DNA of 64,000 nucleotides. It comes from Nocardia abscessus. Its GTDB lineage: Bacteria; Actinomycetota; Actinomycetes; Mycobacteriales; Mycobacteriaceae. Both the position numbers and the translations under genes were made by a program. Location of the stretch: the NCBI RefSeq assembly GCF_015477775.1, contig NZ_JADLQO010000003.1, positions 372,001-436,000 of the forward strand, written 5' to 3'. This document shows, piece after piece, positions 52,215 through 60,675 of this stretch. Within the stretch, counting starts at the first letter, position 1. Each line of letters starts with the position of its first letter. The notes under the pieces are model-generated. The model ran no database searches. It saw only the letters and a list, made by a program, of their open reading frames with translations, and was not told the DNA's origin.

Positions 52215-52544
52215 CGTCGGCATCGACTGATCCGGGTCGTCCGTGTAATTCCGTCCTCGCCCGCGCCTGTGGCTCGACTGCGTCCTCGGGGTCCGCCCCC
52301 GCCGAACTCGGCCTCCTCGGCCGTCGGCGGGGCATCGCTGTCCGGCCGCGTCGGCGAAGCGGAGGGTGCAGGCGTCGACTGCTTGAACTGGCAACGCTTG
52401 ATTCTTTATCAACGCTATTGTCCACCGCCCTGCGCGCCGCATTGCGCTCGCCTGAATGCGGTGGGCTCGTGTTCTCCACGGGAAACCGACCGATGGGTGC
52501 GACCAGTCGGTTTCCTTCGGAGCCGCGCGGGAAACCGGGACGAC
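52215..52544. other. Intergenic stretch, nothing recognised
   Basis: About 330 bases separate the flavoenzyme gene from the next small gene. Short frames on both strands lack start signals and motifs. TTGATTCTTTATC around 52397 is the only AT-rich patch and may be promoter material for the small gene. Confidence 0.5.
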
Positions 52545-52799
52545 ATGGGAGCCGATGACAAGAGCCGGGTCACCGAAGATGTCCTGCGCAGACTGCTGGA
52601 GACCACCGAACCGGACGCACGCTTGGTCCTCGAAGAGGGGCAGGTGCGCATCGAACACAGTTCCAGGCTCGAACCGCGCGGGATGCTCATCGTGTCGCGC
52701 AACGACCTGAGCGACCAGCTCGGGGCCGATCCGGACACCGCCGCGCTGGCCGAAGCCGCCGCCGAGCTGGACGTTGAAGTCCGCCTCCGGGGAGCCTGA
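52545..52799 (+). CDS. Small hypothetical protein, 84 residues
   Basis: The frame from ATG 52545 reads MGADDKSRVTEDVLRRLLET, TEPDARLVLEEGQVRIEHSS, RLEPRGMLIVSRNDLSDQLG and an alanine/glutamate-rich end. The composition is acidic and soluble, with alpha-beta character, and codon third positions are GC-rich as in real genes. The ribosome binding site is weak. I do not recognise the family. It is convergent with the AMP-ligase gene. Confidence 0.6.
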   Translation: MGADDKSRVTEDVLRRLLETTEPDARLVLEEGQVRIEHSSRLEPRGMLIVSRNDLSDQLGADPDTAALAEAAAELDVEVRLRGA

Positions 52800-52877
52800 A
52801 CCGAGTCTGTGATCTCGGACGTGGTGGACGCCGCCACACCGGACCACTTCCGCGCCCTTCGACGGCGACCGGGCCGC

Positions 52878-54710
52878 TCAGCCGGTGGTCAACGTTGAAT
52901 CGGCAGAAGCGGATCGAGGCTCGTGGACTGCGGGGCCGAGGTCGGGATCGTAGAGTTCGGCGATCTCGGTGGCGTATTTCTCGGCGATCACGCGCCGCTT
53001 GAGTTTCATGGTGAGCGTGACTTCGTCGCCGCCTGCCTCCCAGAAGACGGGCAGCACGCGGAACCGTTTGACTTGCTCGACGCGGGACAGTTTCGCGTTG
53101 CCCGCGGCGATACCCGCGGCGATCTGCTCGACGACACCGGTGTCGGCCGCCAGGGCCGGTGCCGAGGGATCGGGCAGGTCGTGCCGTGCGGCGTACGGTC
53201 CGGCGGTCTCGGCGTCGAGGACCACCAGCGCGGTGTTGTACGGGCGCCCGTCGCCGATGACGGCGATGGCGCCGACCAGCGGGGTCGCCGCCTTGATCGT
53301 GTTCTCGATGTTGGTGGGCGACATGTTCTTCCCCGCCGAGTTGATGATCAACTCCTTCTTGCGGTCCACCACAGTGAGGTATCCGTCGCTGTCGACGGTG
53401 ACGACATCGCCGGTGCGCAGCCACCCTTCGGCGTCGACCGCCTCGGCGGTCTTCTCCGGCTCACCGCGATAGCCCTTCATCACCAGCGGGCCGCGGACGT
53501 GGAGTTCGCCGTCCTCGGCGAGCCTGGCCTGCATGCCCGGCAGGAGTTCGCCGACGGTGCCGAGTCTGGCGTCGCGGGGATGGCTGACGCTGCAGATGCA
53601 GGTGAGTTCGGACATGCCCCAGATCTCGGCGATCGGGATCCCGAGCCCGGCGAAGAAACCCAGTGTCTCGGCCGGGATCGGAGCCGCGCCGGACATCGCC
53701 CAGCGCACCCGGTCGAGCCCGAGTTTCACCCGCAGCCCGGACAGCACGAGCTGGTCGGCGCGCGCCCATTCGGCGGCGACCGTTTCCGGTACCGGCTCCC
53801 CGTTCAATTGATGCGCACTGCGTTGGGCAGCGACCGCCAGCGCCCACTGCAGCGCCGCACGCCGATCGGCGGCGGGCTCGTTGGCGACCGCGAATTCGAC
53901 GGCGGCCTTCAGCTTTTCCCAAACGCGCGGCACGGCTCCCCATATCGTGGGGTGCAGGTCGGCCAGAGCTACGCCGATCCGGGTCGGGTCCGCGACGCAG
54001 GTGACCTGCGTGCCGAAGACCTCCTGGAAATACAGCGCGGTCAGCCGGTCGGCGATGTGCGCGGTGGGCATGTAGGAGGTGATGGTGTCCCCGAAGCGGA
54101 TGCCCAGGACCTGCTCCACCGCGTAGCACTCGAACATCAGGTTCGCGTGCGTGGTCTCCACGCCCTTGGGGTTGCCCGTGGTCCCCGAGGTGTAGATGAG
54201 CGTAGCGACGTCATGGGGCTGGACCGCCTGCCAAACCGCGTCGAAGTCGAAGTTCTCGTCGCCCGCGGCGACCAGCTCGGCGACCGACAAGGTCCCCGGC
54301 GGCGCGTCGTCGACGCAGACGATGTGGTCGAGTTCGACCCCGCTTGCCCGCACCGGTTCCACATACCGTGGCTCGCACATCACCACTCGCACACCGGCAT
54401 TGCCCAGCACGTGGGCGATCTGCTCGGGCGACGCGGTATTGTACACCGAGAAACTGGTGGCGCCGAGGTGCTGTGCCCCTACTTCGAGCGGATAGAACTC
54501 GATGCGGTTGGACATCATCAAGGCCACCGTGTCGCCGCGGCGCACGCCCAGCCCGGAGAGTCCGGCGGCGATCTGCCGCACCTGTGCCGCGTACTCGCGC
54601 CAACTGAGCGTGGCGGCCTGCCCTGGGGTCCGGAGTGCGACCGCGTCGGGATCGACGCTCGCGTTGTGCTGGAAGGCGGCGGGAAGCGTGCCGAAGCGTT
54701 CGGTGCTCAA
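52878..54710 (-). CDS. Long-chain fatty-acid CoA ligase-like AMP-dependent synthetase (last gene of six-gene operon)
   Basis: The 610-residue enzyme has the P-loop YTSGTTGNPKG, SYMPTAHIADR, GAVPRVWEKLKAAVE, IWGMSELTCICS, LRTGDVVTVDSDGYLTVVDR, KELIINSAGKNMSPTNIEN and the C-terminal LTMKLKRRVI. The long insertion after the VPRVWEK motif is typical of long-chain (FadD11/FadD15-like) ligases. Start is TTG at 54710: it overlaps the preceding stop by four bases (TTGA) and has AAGGAA seven bases upstream. Upstream in-frame sequence is not ligase-like. In this operon it would activate the acid released by the monooxygenase and aldehyde dehydrogenase for beta-oxidation. Confidence 0.92.
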   Translation of the reverse strand: MSTERFGTLPAAFQHNASVDPDAVALRTPGQAATLSWREYAAQVRQIAAGLSGLGVRRGDTVALMMSNRIEFYPLEVGAQHLGATSFSVYNTASPEQIAHVLGNAGVRVVMCEPRYVEPVRASGVELDHIVCVDDAPPGTLSVAELVAAGDENFDFDAVWQAVQPHDVATLIYTSGTTGNPKGVETTHANLMFECYAVEQVLGIRFGDTITSYMPTAHIADRLTALYFQEVFGTQVTCVADPTRIGVALADLHPTIWGAVPRVWEKLKAAVEFAVANEPAADRRAALQWALAVAAQRSAHQLNGEPVPETVAAEWARADQLVLSGLRVKLGLDRVRWAMSGAAPIPAETLGFFAGLGIPIAEIWGMSELTCICSVSHPRDARLGTVGELLPGMQARLAEDGELHVRGPLVMKGYRGEPEKTAEAVDAEGWLRTGDVVTVDSDGYLTVVDRKKELIINSAGKNMSPTNIENTIKAATPLVGAIAVIGDGRPYNTALVVLDAETAGPYAARHDLPDPSAPALAADTGVVEQIAAGIAAGNAKLSRVEQVKRFRVLPVFWEAGGDEVTLTMKLKRRVIAEKYATEIAELYDPDLGPAVHEPRSASADSTLTTG

Positions 54711-55615
54711 GAAAGGATTCCTTCGGGTCGGTTGACGTGTGTCGCGGCCGTGCGTGCTTCGACCCTGCGCAGCAGATCGTGCACGCGGGAATCGCGTGCG
54801 AGCGCGCTGTCGAGCACCACGTTGACGGCCCCGCGCAGCAGCGCGTAGGGCTCCCAGCCCGCCGGTGCGATCGTGCGCGCCGCGCGCCGCTCGATGCCGT
54901 CGGCGATGATCCGGGCTGCTCGATCCGCCGAGATCCGGACGTTCAACGGCCACGGCAGCAGACCGTCCAGCTCGCGGCCGAGGTCGTCGTGATCGAGCGT
55001 GTCGTGCGTCATCCGGGTGTCGACGATGCCGAAATAGGCGATACCGGCTGTGGCCCCGAACGGGGCGAGTTCCACGCGCAGCGCCCGGCCGAGCTGTTCG
55101 ACGGCGGCTTTACTGATCATGTACGGGGCTCCCGCCATGCCGGGCGCGAACGCCGCGCACGACGACACCACCACCACATGACCCTCGGCGGCGACTACAC
55201 GGTCGAGCGCCGGGCGCACCGTGTTGAACACACCGGTGAGGTTGATGTCCATGACACGGTCGAAGTCCGACCCGTCGAGGGTGCGCACCGTGGCCGGGCG
55301 CGGCACGACGCCCGCATTGGCCACCACCACATCCAGGCGGCCGAAATGGCTTGCGGCGCGGTCTACCGCCGCCCGCATCGCCGCGCGGTCGGTGACATCG
55401 GCGGCGATGGCCAGGGACCGGTCGCCCAGCGTGGCCGCCGCGGCGGCGACAGCGTCCTCGTCGACGTCGACGAGGACGACCGAAGCCCGCCTCTCGTGCA
55501 GCACAGTCGCCAGTTCGCGACCGATGCCACGACCCGCGCCGGTGATGAGCGCGACCCGTCCCGCGACGGCGTACCCGCGGCGGCCTCGACCGATCGGGAG
55601 AACGTCGGCAATCAT
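54707..55615 (-). CDS. Short-chain dehydrogenase/reductase
   Basis: The 302-residue protein has the cofactor motif TGAGRGIG, the NAG motif (VVVANAGVV) and the catalytic Ser with Tyr-x-x-x-Lys (VVSSCAAF...APYMISKAAVEQLGRAL). VLVDVDEDAV after the second strand carries an acidic residue, which suggests NAD over NADP. Start is ATG at 55615, overlapping the monooxygenase stop by four bases (ATGA), with GAGGT six bases upstream. The C-terminal extension beyond residue 230 (ADRAARIIADGIERRAARTI) resembles SadH/mymA-type members. It likely oxidises an alcohol to the ketone or aldehyde used by its operon neighbours. Confidence 0.93.
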   Translation of the reverse strand: MIADVLPIGRGRRGYAVAGRVALITGAGRGIGRELATVLHERRASVVLVDVDEDAVAAAAATLGDRSLAIAADVTDRAAMRAAVDRAASHFGRLDVVVANAGVVPRPATVRTLDGSDFDRVMDINLTGVFNTVRPALDRVVAAEGHVVVVSSCAAFAPGMAGAPYMISKAAVEQLGRALRVELAPFGATAGIAYFGIVDTRMTHDTLDHDDLGRELDGLLPWPLNVRISADRAARIIADGIERRAARTIAPAGWEPYALLRGAVNVVLDSALARDSRVHDLLRRVEARTAATHVNRPEGILS

Positions 55616-57078
55616 CTGCTCACCTCGTAGGCTCTGGTATCGAATCGGCTGGTGCGGTGGCGGTATTCGAAGCTCCAGTTGGGGTAGAGCCCGGCATTGA
55701 GCCCGTCCGGCGTCTGGTAGTAGCTCTGGCATCCGCCCGTCAGCCACACCGTCGACGAACTACGCCGAGCCATTTCCGCGACGAAAGCCGCCTGTGCCGC
55801 CGGGCGCACCTCCACGCGGCGCGCTCCGGAGGAGCGCGTACTGCGCAGGGCGTCGACGATGTAGGCGATCTGGGACTCGATCATGTAGATCGCGGACTGG
55901 TTCCCGGCCGCGCCGAACGGGCCGAGCGTGCAGAAGAAGTTGGGAAAGCCGGCCAGTGCGACACCGAGATAGCTCTGCGGGCGCTCACGGTAGACCTGTG
56001 CCAGCGTTCGCCCGTCGCGTCCGGCGTAGCGTTCGTAGGCCGTGGGGATCGAGGTGAAGCCGGTGCCGAAGATGATGGTGTCGACCGCGTGCTCGCTGCC
56101 GTCGCGCAGGAGGATGGAATGCGGCCGGATCTCGGCGATGGGCTCGGTGACGACCTCGACATTGGGCTGGTCGAGCGCCGGGAGGTAGGTGTCGGAGAAG
56201 ATGGCGCGTTTGCAGCCGATCACGTAGTCGGGCGTGAGCTTCTCGCGCAGCTGCCGATCGCGCACCTGACGCCGCAACTGCCACCGGCCGAGTGCTTCGT
56301 AGGGGTGCCGGAAGCGCTGATCGACCAGGGAGATCAGCCCGAACGTCTCGATCGCCGCGTAGAACCCGCCGCGAATCGCGCGTTGCGTCAGAGGGATACG
56401 CCGCAGCAGCCGCCGTTCCAATCCGAGTGTGCGGCGATCGAGTCGCGGGACGATCCACGGAGCCGAGCGCTGGAACAGCAGCAGTTCGGCCACCTTCGGC
56501 TGGATTTCCGGCACGAACTGAACGGCGGAGGCGCCGGTGCCGATCACCGCGACCCGCTCGCCGGTGAGATCGTGGTCGTGATCCCAGTGCAAGGAATGGA
56601 AGGACGTGCCCGCGAACGAATCGATCCCGGGCAGTCGCGGATACTTGGCCTCGGCGAAAAGGCCTGTCGCCGAGAGCAGGAAATCCGCGGTGAGCGTTCC
56701 GCGCGACGTCTCGATCCGCCACAGCGAGTGCCGCTCGTCCCACCGGGCATCGAGCAGTTCGGTGCCGAACCGGATGTGCCGGACGACATCGTGTTCGGTG
56801 GCCACCGCGCGGATGTAGTCGAGGATCTCGGGCTGCCGCCCATAGGTGCGCGACCAGTCCGGGTTGGGTGCGAAGGAGTAGCTGTACAGATGTGACGGCA
56901 CATCGCAGGCGCAACCGGGATAGGTGTTCGCGCGCCACGTACCACCGAGGTCGTCGGCCCGTTCGAGAATGACCAGGTCGTCGAAGCCGGCCTCGCACAG
57001 CTTGATCGCCAAGCCGATGCCGCCCAGTCCCGCGCCGACGATCGCGATGGGTGTGTGCTCGATCCGATCGGGTGTCAC
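55612..57078 (-). CDS. Baeyer-Villiger flavin monooxygenase
   Basis: The 488-residue FAD/NADPH enzyme should insert oxygen next to a ketone to make an ester or lactone. It has the FAD motif GAGLGGIG, GGTWRANTYPGCACDVPSHLYSYSF in part (GGTW and TYPGCACDVPSH are conserved), the fingerprint FAGTSFHSLHW (FxGxxxHxxxW) and the NADP motif IGTGASAVQ. IIFGTGF and LGPFGAAGNQS follow. Start is GTG at 57078, overlapping the aldehyde dehydrogenase stop by four bases, with GGAAGG eight bases upstream. The mymA operon of M. tuberculosis also combines such an enzyme with a SadH-type dehydrogenase and a FadD ligase. Confidence 0.94.
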   Translation of the reverse strand: MTPDRIEHTPIAIVGAGLGGIGLAIKLCEAGFDDLVILERADDLGGTWRANTYPGCACDVPSHLYSYSFAPNPDWSRTYGRQPEILDYIRAVATEHDVVRHIRFGTELLDARWDERHSLWRIETSRGTLTADFLLSATGLFAEAKYPRLPGIDSFAGTSFHSLHWDHDHDLTGERVAVIGTGASAVQFVPEIQPKVAELLLFQRSAPWIVPRLDRRTLGLERRLLRRIPLTQRAIRGGFYAAIETFGLISLVDQRFRHPYEALGRWQLRRQVRDRQLREKLTPDYVIGCKRAIFSDTYLPALDQPNVEVVTEPIAEIRPHSILLRDGSEHAVDTIIFGTGFTSIPTAYERYAGRDGRTLAQVYRERPQSYLGVALAGFPNFFCTLGPFGAAGNQSAIYMIESQIAYIVDALRSTRSSGARRVEVRPAAQAAFVAEMARRSSSTVWLTGGCQSYYQTPDGLNAGLYPNWSFEYRHRTSRFDTRAYEVSR

Positions 57079-58577
57079 CGGCGCTTCCTTCCATGTAGAA
57101 CCGCGACGAGCAGGTCCACGATCGTGTCCACGCGGTGGTCGCGCCGGAACGAGGTCAACGGCAGTGGAGCCGGAAAGCGCTGCCGGGTGGTCGCTTTGGC
57201 GTAAGTGAATTCCATGAGCCCGTCCGGGCCGTGGACGCGGCCGAACCCCGAGGCGCCCACGCCGCCGAGCGGCAGTTCGGGAATGGTGGCGTGCGCGACG
57301 AACGCGTTGATCGAGACGCCGCCCGCCCGGATGCGGTCGGCGATGTCGCGCCCGTGGCGGCGGGCGAAGACGGTGGCGCCCAGCCCGTACGTGCCGCGGT
57401 TGACCAGTTCGACGGCCTCGTCCATGTCCCTGACCTTCGTGACGGTCAGGGTGGGCCCGAAGGTCTCCTCTGTCACCGCGGCCGCGTCCTCGGGGACGTC
57501 GACGAGGATGGTCGGCTGGACGAACTGCCGATCGATAGCGTCGGGGCCGCCGAGCAGAGCCCGCGCACCACGTGCGAGGGCGTCCTCGATGTGGCGGCGG
57601 ACGATCGCCAGCTGTTTCGGCATGGTGATGGGCCCGATCTGCGAATCGGCCGCGCCGGCGTGGATCTCGGACGCCGCCGCCACCAGCCTGGCGAGGAACT
57701 TCTCGTAGACATCGGCGTGGACGTAGACGCGCTCCACCGCGAGGCAGGTCTGTCCCGCGTTGGACAACCCGCCCCAGACCGCCGCGTCGGCAGCGGCGTC
57801 CAGGTCGGCATCGGCGTCCACGATCAGTGCGTCCTTGCCGCCGCACTCCATCAGCACCGGGGTGAGATTCTCCGCGCACGCGGCCATGACGAGCTTGCCC
57901 GTAGCGGTCGAACCGGTGAACCCGATCTTCCCGACATCACTGCGGCACAGCGCGTTTCCGGTGTCGCCGAGACCGGTGATCACCTGCAGGACCGGTTCGG
58001 CGGGCGCGGTGCGGCCGAACGCCTCCGCGAGCCACAGTCCGACGCCCGGGGTGTACTCGCTGGGTTTGAACACCACGGCGTTCCCGGCGGCCAGCGCGAA
58101 CGAGATGGAGCCGAGCGGGGTGAAGACCGGGTAGTTCCACGGTCCGATGACGCCGACCACACCGAGGGGTAGGTATTCGACCGTGGCCGCGTGGTTGAAC
58201 GTGAGCAGACTCGACGGCACGCTACGACGCCCGAGCACCTTCTCGGCGTTGCGGGCCGCCCACTTCAAGTGCTCGAGTGCCATGGCGATCTCCAGCTTGG
58301 CGTCGGAGATCGGTTTGCCCATCTCCCGGTGGATGAGCTGGGCCAACTGGTCTCTGCCCGACGCTATTTCCGAGCGCCAGGCGTCCAGATGACGGGCGCG
58401 TCCGGCGTAGCCGAGATCGCGCCACCATGCCGCGGCCGCGTGGGCGGTGGACACGACGGCGTCGACGTCGTGGCGGTCGTGGACCGGGTAGGTGCCGACC
58501 ACCGCGCCGGTGGCCGGATCGTGTACGTCGAAAGTCTCGACCACGGATGGTGCGCAGCTGTCGGTCGAGACGCTCAT
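57075..58577 (-). CDS. NAD(P)-dependent aldehyde dehydrogenase
   Basis: The 500-residue enzyme has the substrate/cofactor block GPWNYPVFTPL, KPSEYTPGVG, the cofactor motif GFTGSTATGK, catalytic Glu in VLMECGGKDALIV, catalytic Cys in NAGQTCLAVERVYV, and EETFGPTLTVTKV followed by YGLGATVFAR. The succinate-semialdehyde/long-chain aldehyde branch fits the sequence. I use ATG 58577, which has GGGAG eight bases upstream, rather than the longer start at 58601. It lies 59 bases after the reductase gene, the only real gap in the operon, and overlaps the monooxygenase gene by four bases. It should oxidise an aldehyde intermediate to an acid for the terminal ligase. Confidence 0.94.
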   Translation of the reverse strand: MSVSTDSCAPSVVETFDVHDPATGAVVGTYPVHDRHDVDAVVSTAHAAAAWWRDLGYAGRARHLDAWRSEIASGRDQLAQLIHREMGKPISDAKLEIAMALEHLKWAARNAEKVLGRRSVPSSLLTFNHAATVEYLPLGVVGVIGPWNYPVFTPLGSISFALAAGNAVVFKPSEYTPGVGLWLAEAFGRTAPAEPVLQVITGLGDTGNALCRSDVGKIGFTGSTATGKLVMAACAENLTPVLMECGGKDALIVDADADLDAAADAAVWGGLSNAGQTCLAVERVYVHADVYEKFLARLVAAASEIHAGAADSQIGPITMPKQLAIVRRHIEDALARGARALLGGPDAIDRQFVQPTILVDVPEDAAAVTEETFGPTLTVTKVRDMDEAVELVNRGTYGLGATVFARRHGRDIADRIRAGGVSINAFVAHATIPELPLGGVGASGFGRVHGPDGLMEFTYAKATTRQRFPAPLPLTSFRRDHRVDTIVDLLVAVLHGRKRR

Positions 58578-58636
58578 CGGGTCGTCTCCCAGGATCGGCA
58601 ACGGATAGACAACGCTGTCCCTTTCGTGTGGCGGTC

Positions 58637-59689
58637 TCAGAGGTCGACCACGAGGTGGTCGCCGGCGGCGCGCGAGACGCAGACCAGCATCTGGCTCTCG
58701 CGTTCGGCGGTGGTCAGCAAGCGGTCACGGTGGTCGACGGCGCCGGAGACGACCGCCACCTTGCACGTGCCGCAGAAGCCCTGCCTGCAGGAGTACGGGG
58801 TGTCGGGCAGTTCGCGCTGGATCGCGGTGAGTGCCGTTTCGTCGGCCGCGACCCTGATGGTCGCGCCGGTGCGGGCCAAGGTGAGGTCGAACTCGGCGCC
58901 GTCGACGACCGGTTGGGCGGAGAACCGCTCGATGTGCAGCGATCCGGTCGGGTTGAGTTCGAACACGCACCGCTGCGCCGCCTCCAGCATGGGTGGCGGT
59001 CCGCACACGTACACGGCCGCACCGGGGCGGGCGCTGGACAGTAGTGCGGCGACATTCGGTGGGCCGAATTCGTCGTCCGGTCTGATCTCGGCATCCGGTA
59101 GGTCGGCGAGAAAGGGCATGGTCTCGCGCGAGCGGCCGACGTACACCAAGCGCCCTCGCGCACCCGCCGCCTTGACCATCGGCATGATCGGGGTGATGCC
59201 GATGCCTCCGGCCAGGAACAGATACGACGGCGCGTCCACGAGGGTGAACGCATTGCGCGGCCCGCGGATCCGGAGTCCGTCACCGACACGCAGTGATCGG
59301 TGTATCTCGCGCGAGCCGCCGCCACCGGCTGGAATCAGCCGTACCGCGATGCGATACCGGAACCGGTCGCTGGGGTCGCCGCACAAGGAGTACTGGCGCC
59401 TGCGGCCCGACGGCAGGAAGACATCCACGTGCGCGCCCGGCCGCCAGGCAGGCAGTGGCCCACCACCTGCCGCGCGCAGCGTCAGGCTCACCACGTCGGC
59501 CGCTTCGCGATCGATCGCGGTGATGGTGGTGTCCACATCGAACCCGATGCGGCGCACCGGGTTCGGGCGCGACAGGAGCGCGGCGGTGCGTCCGGTGACG
59601 AACACCTTCCGATAGGTGTCCATGACATCGCCGATCAGGCGCAGTCCCTGGGGCGCAGCGCGGTGGGCCGGGGCGGGCGTTCCGCTCAT
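58637..59689 (-). CDS. PDR/VanB-type flavin and 2Fe-2S oxidoreductase
   Basis: The 350-residue electron-transfer protein has, in order, an FMN/FAD-binding barrel (RRQYSLCGDPSD is RxYS), an NAD-binding domain (LFLAGGIGITPIMPM, AVYVCGPPPML) and a C-terminal plant-type ferredoxin domain with CRQGFCGTC plus a fourth Cys in QMLVC. This order is that of phthalate dioxygenase reductase. It should pass electrons from NAD(P)H to an oxygenase. Its ATG at 59689 overlaps the stop of the preceding gene (ATGA), so that gene, a probable di-iron protein, is its likely partner. The N-terminal RLIGDVMDTYRKVFV region is longer than the minimum. Confidence 0.93.
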   Translation of the reverse strand: MSGTPAPAHRAAPQGLRLIGDVMDTYRKVFVTGRTAALLSRPNPVRRIGFDVDTTITAIDREAADVVSLTLRAAGGGPLPAWRPGAHVDVFLPSGRRRQYSLCGDPSDRFRYRIAVRLIPAGGGGSREIHRSLRVGDGLRIRGPRNAFTLVDAPSYLFLAGGIGITPIMPMVKAAGARGRLVYVGRSRETMPFLADLPDAEIRPDDEFGPPNVAALLSSARPGAAVYVCGPPPMLEAAQRCVFELNPTGSLHIERFSAQPVVDGAEFDLTLARTGATIRVAADETALTAIQRELPDTPYSCRQGFCGTCKVAVVSGAVDHRDRLLTTAERESQMLVCVSRAAGDHLVVDL

Positions 59690-60579
59690 CGGTGCGCCGC
59701 CCGCGCCGCAGGCGAATGCGCCAGATAGCGCAGCGCCTTGTCCATCGGACCCAGCTGTGACGGATGGAATCCCGGTCGCAGATACCGCGGCATCTCGGTG
59801 ATGAACACGGTCCATTTCGGGATGACGCCGCGCCGGGTGGCGCTCCAGAATTGCAGACCCCAGAAGCGGCCCTTGTCCGGCGAAGGGTCCTTCCGATACA
59901 GATAGGCGGTCGAGACGATGAACAGCGGCAGCAACGTCGCGCTCGCCAGGATCGCCGTACGCGCTTTTCGCGCGTAACTGCCGTCGAGATGCATGAACGC
60001 GTCGTAGACGACGCTGCGGTGCTCCACCTCTTCGGCGCCGTGCCACCTGACCAGGTCCAGCATCGCCGGGTGCATCCCTTTTTCCGCGAGGATGTCGGCG
60101 TTGAGCAGCCACTCGCCGAGGACGGCCGTGTAGTGCTCCATGCCCGCGAACAACCCCAGCCGCTCCTTGAGCCACTCGTCCCGCGCGCGTCCGGTCAGGC
60201 CGTGGTCGCCGAGGATGCGGTCGACCAGCCAGCCGACTTTGGCCACGTAGGAGTCGACGTCCAAGCCGATCGACTGCAGATGCCTGCGCGCTGCTTCGTG
60301 GCTGTTGGCGTGCATGGTCTCCTGGCCGATGAACCCGGTCACCTCCTCCCGCAAGCGCTCGTCGTCGATGTGCGGGAGGGCCTCGGCCAATGCCTGCGCC
60401 ATGGCTCGTTCGCCTTCGGGCAGAACCAGGTGCATGACGTTGACGATGTGGGTGGCCAAGGCCTCGCCCGGCACGTAGTGCATGGGCACGGAATCGAAGT
60501 CGAAATGGACGTCGCGCGCGTTGATCGCATGCGCTTCGTCGCGATACCGGCGCTGCGTCGCGCCCGCTTGCTCAGCCAT
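59686..60579 (-). CDS. PF10118-type metal-dependent protein, probably a di-iron oxygenase
   Basis: The 297-residue protein is of the type annotated as predicted metal-dependent hydrolase. Two ExxH motifs are present, ETMH (Glu87, His90) and EVEH (Glu184, His187). Further acidic residues at Glu57 and Glu148 (GMEHYTAVLGEWLL) fit a four-helix ferritin-like di-iron site. A hydrophobic helix lies at about 210-227 (ILASATLLPLFIVSTAYL). The ATG at 60579 is chosen; an in-frame ATG five codons earlier is possible. It is the first gene of the six-gene operon and overlaps the 2Fe-2S reductase gene by four bases. I infer a monooxygenase starting the pathway rather than a hydrolase. Confidence 0.85.
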   Translation of the reverse strand: MAEQAGATQRRYRDEAHAINARDVHFDFDSVPMHYVPGEALATHIVNVMHLVLPEGERAMAQALAEALPHIDDERLREEVTGFIGQETMHANSHEAARRHLQSIGLDVDSYVAKVGWLVDRILGDHGLTGRARDEWLKERLGLFAGMEHYTAVLGEWLLNADILAEKGMHPAMLDLVRWHGAEEVEHRSVVYDAFMHLDGSYARKARTAILASATLLPLFIVSTAYLYRKDPSPDKGRFWGLQFWSATRRGVIPKWTVFITEMPRYLRPGFHPSQLGPMDKALRYLAHSPAARAAHR

Positions 60580-60606
60580 GACCCGACCGTACATAACAAC
60601 AAAACG

Positions 60607-60647
60607 CATTGCAATGTTGCAGCAACAAGTCGTGCGGAATGTTGCAG
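60607..60647. promoter_or_regulatory. Palindromes and direct repeats in the divergent operon/TetR promoter
   Basis: CATTGCAATG (60607-60616) and GTTGCAGCAAC (60616-60626) are perfect palindromes sharing one base. AATGTTGCAG occurs twice (60613 and 60638), 25 bases apart. The 96-bp gap separates the catabolic operon from its TetR gene, so these are strong operator candidates. Confidence 0.7.
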
Positions 60648-60675
60648 AAAGGGCGCGTTTTGCTAGCGTTGGCCT

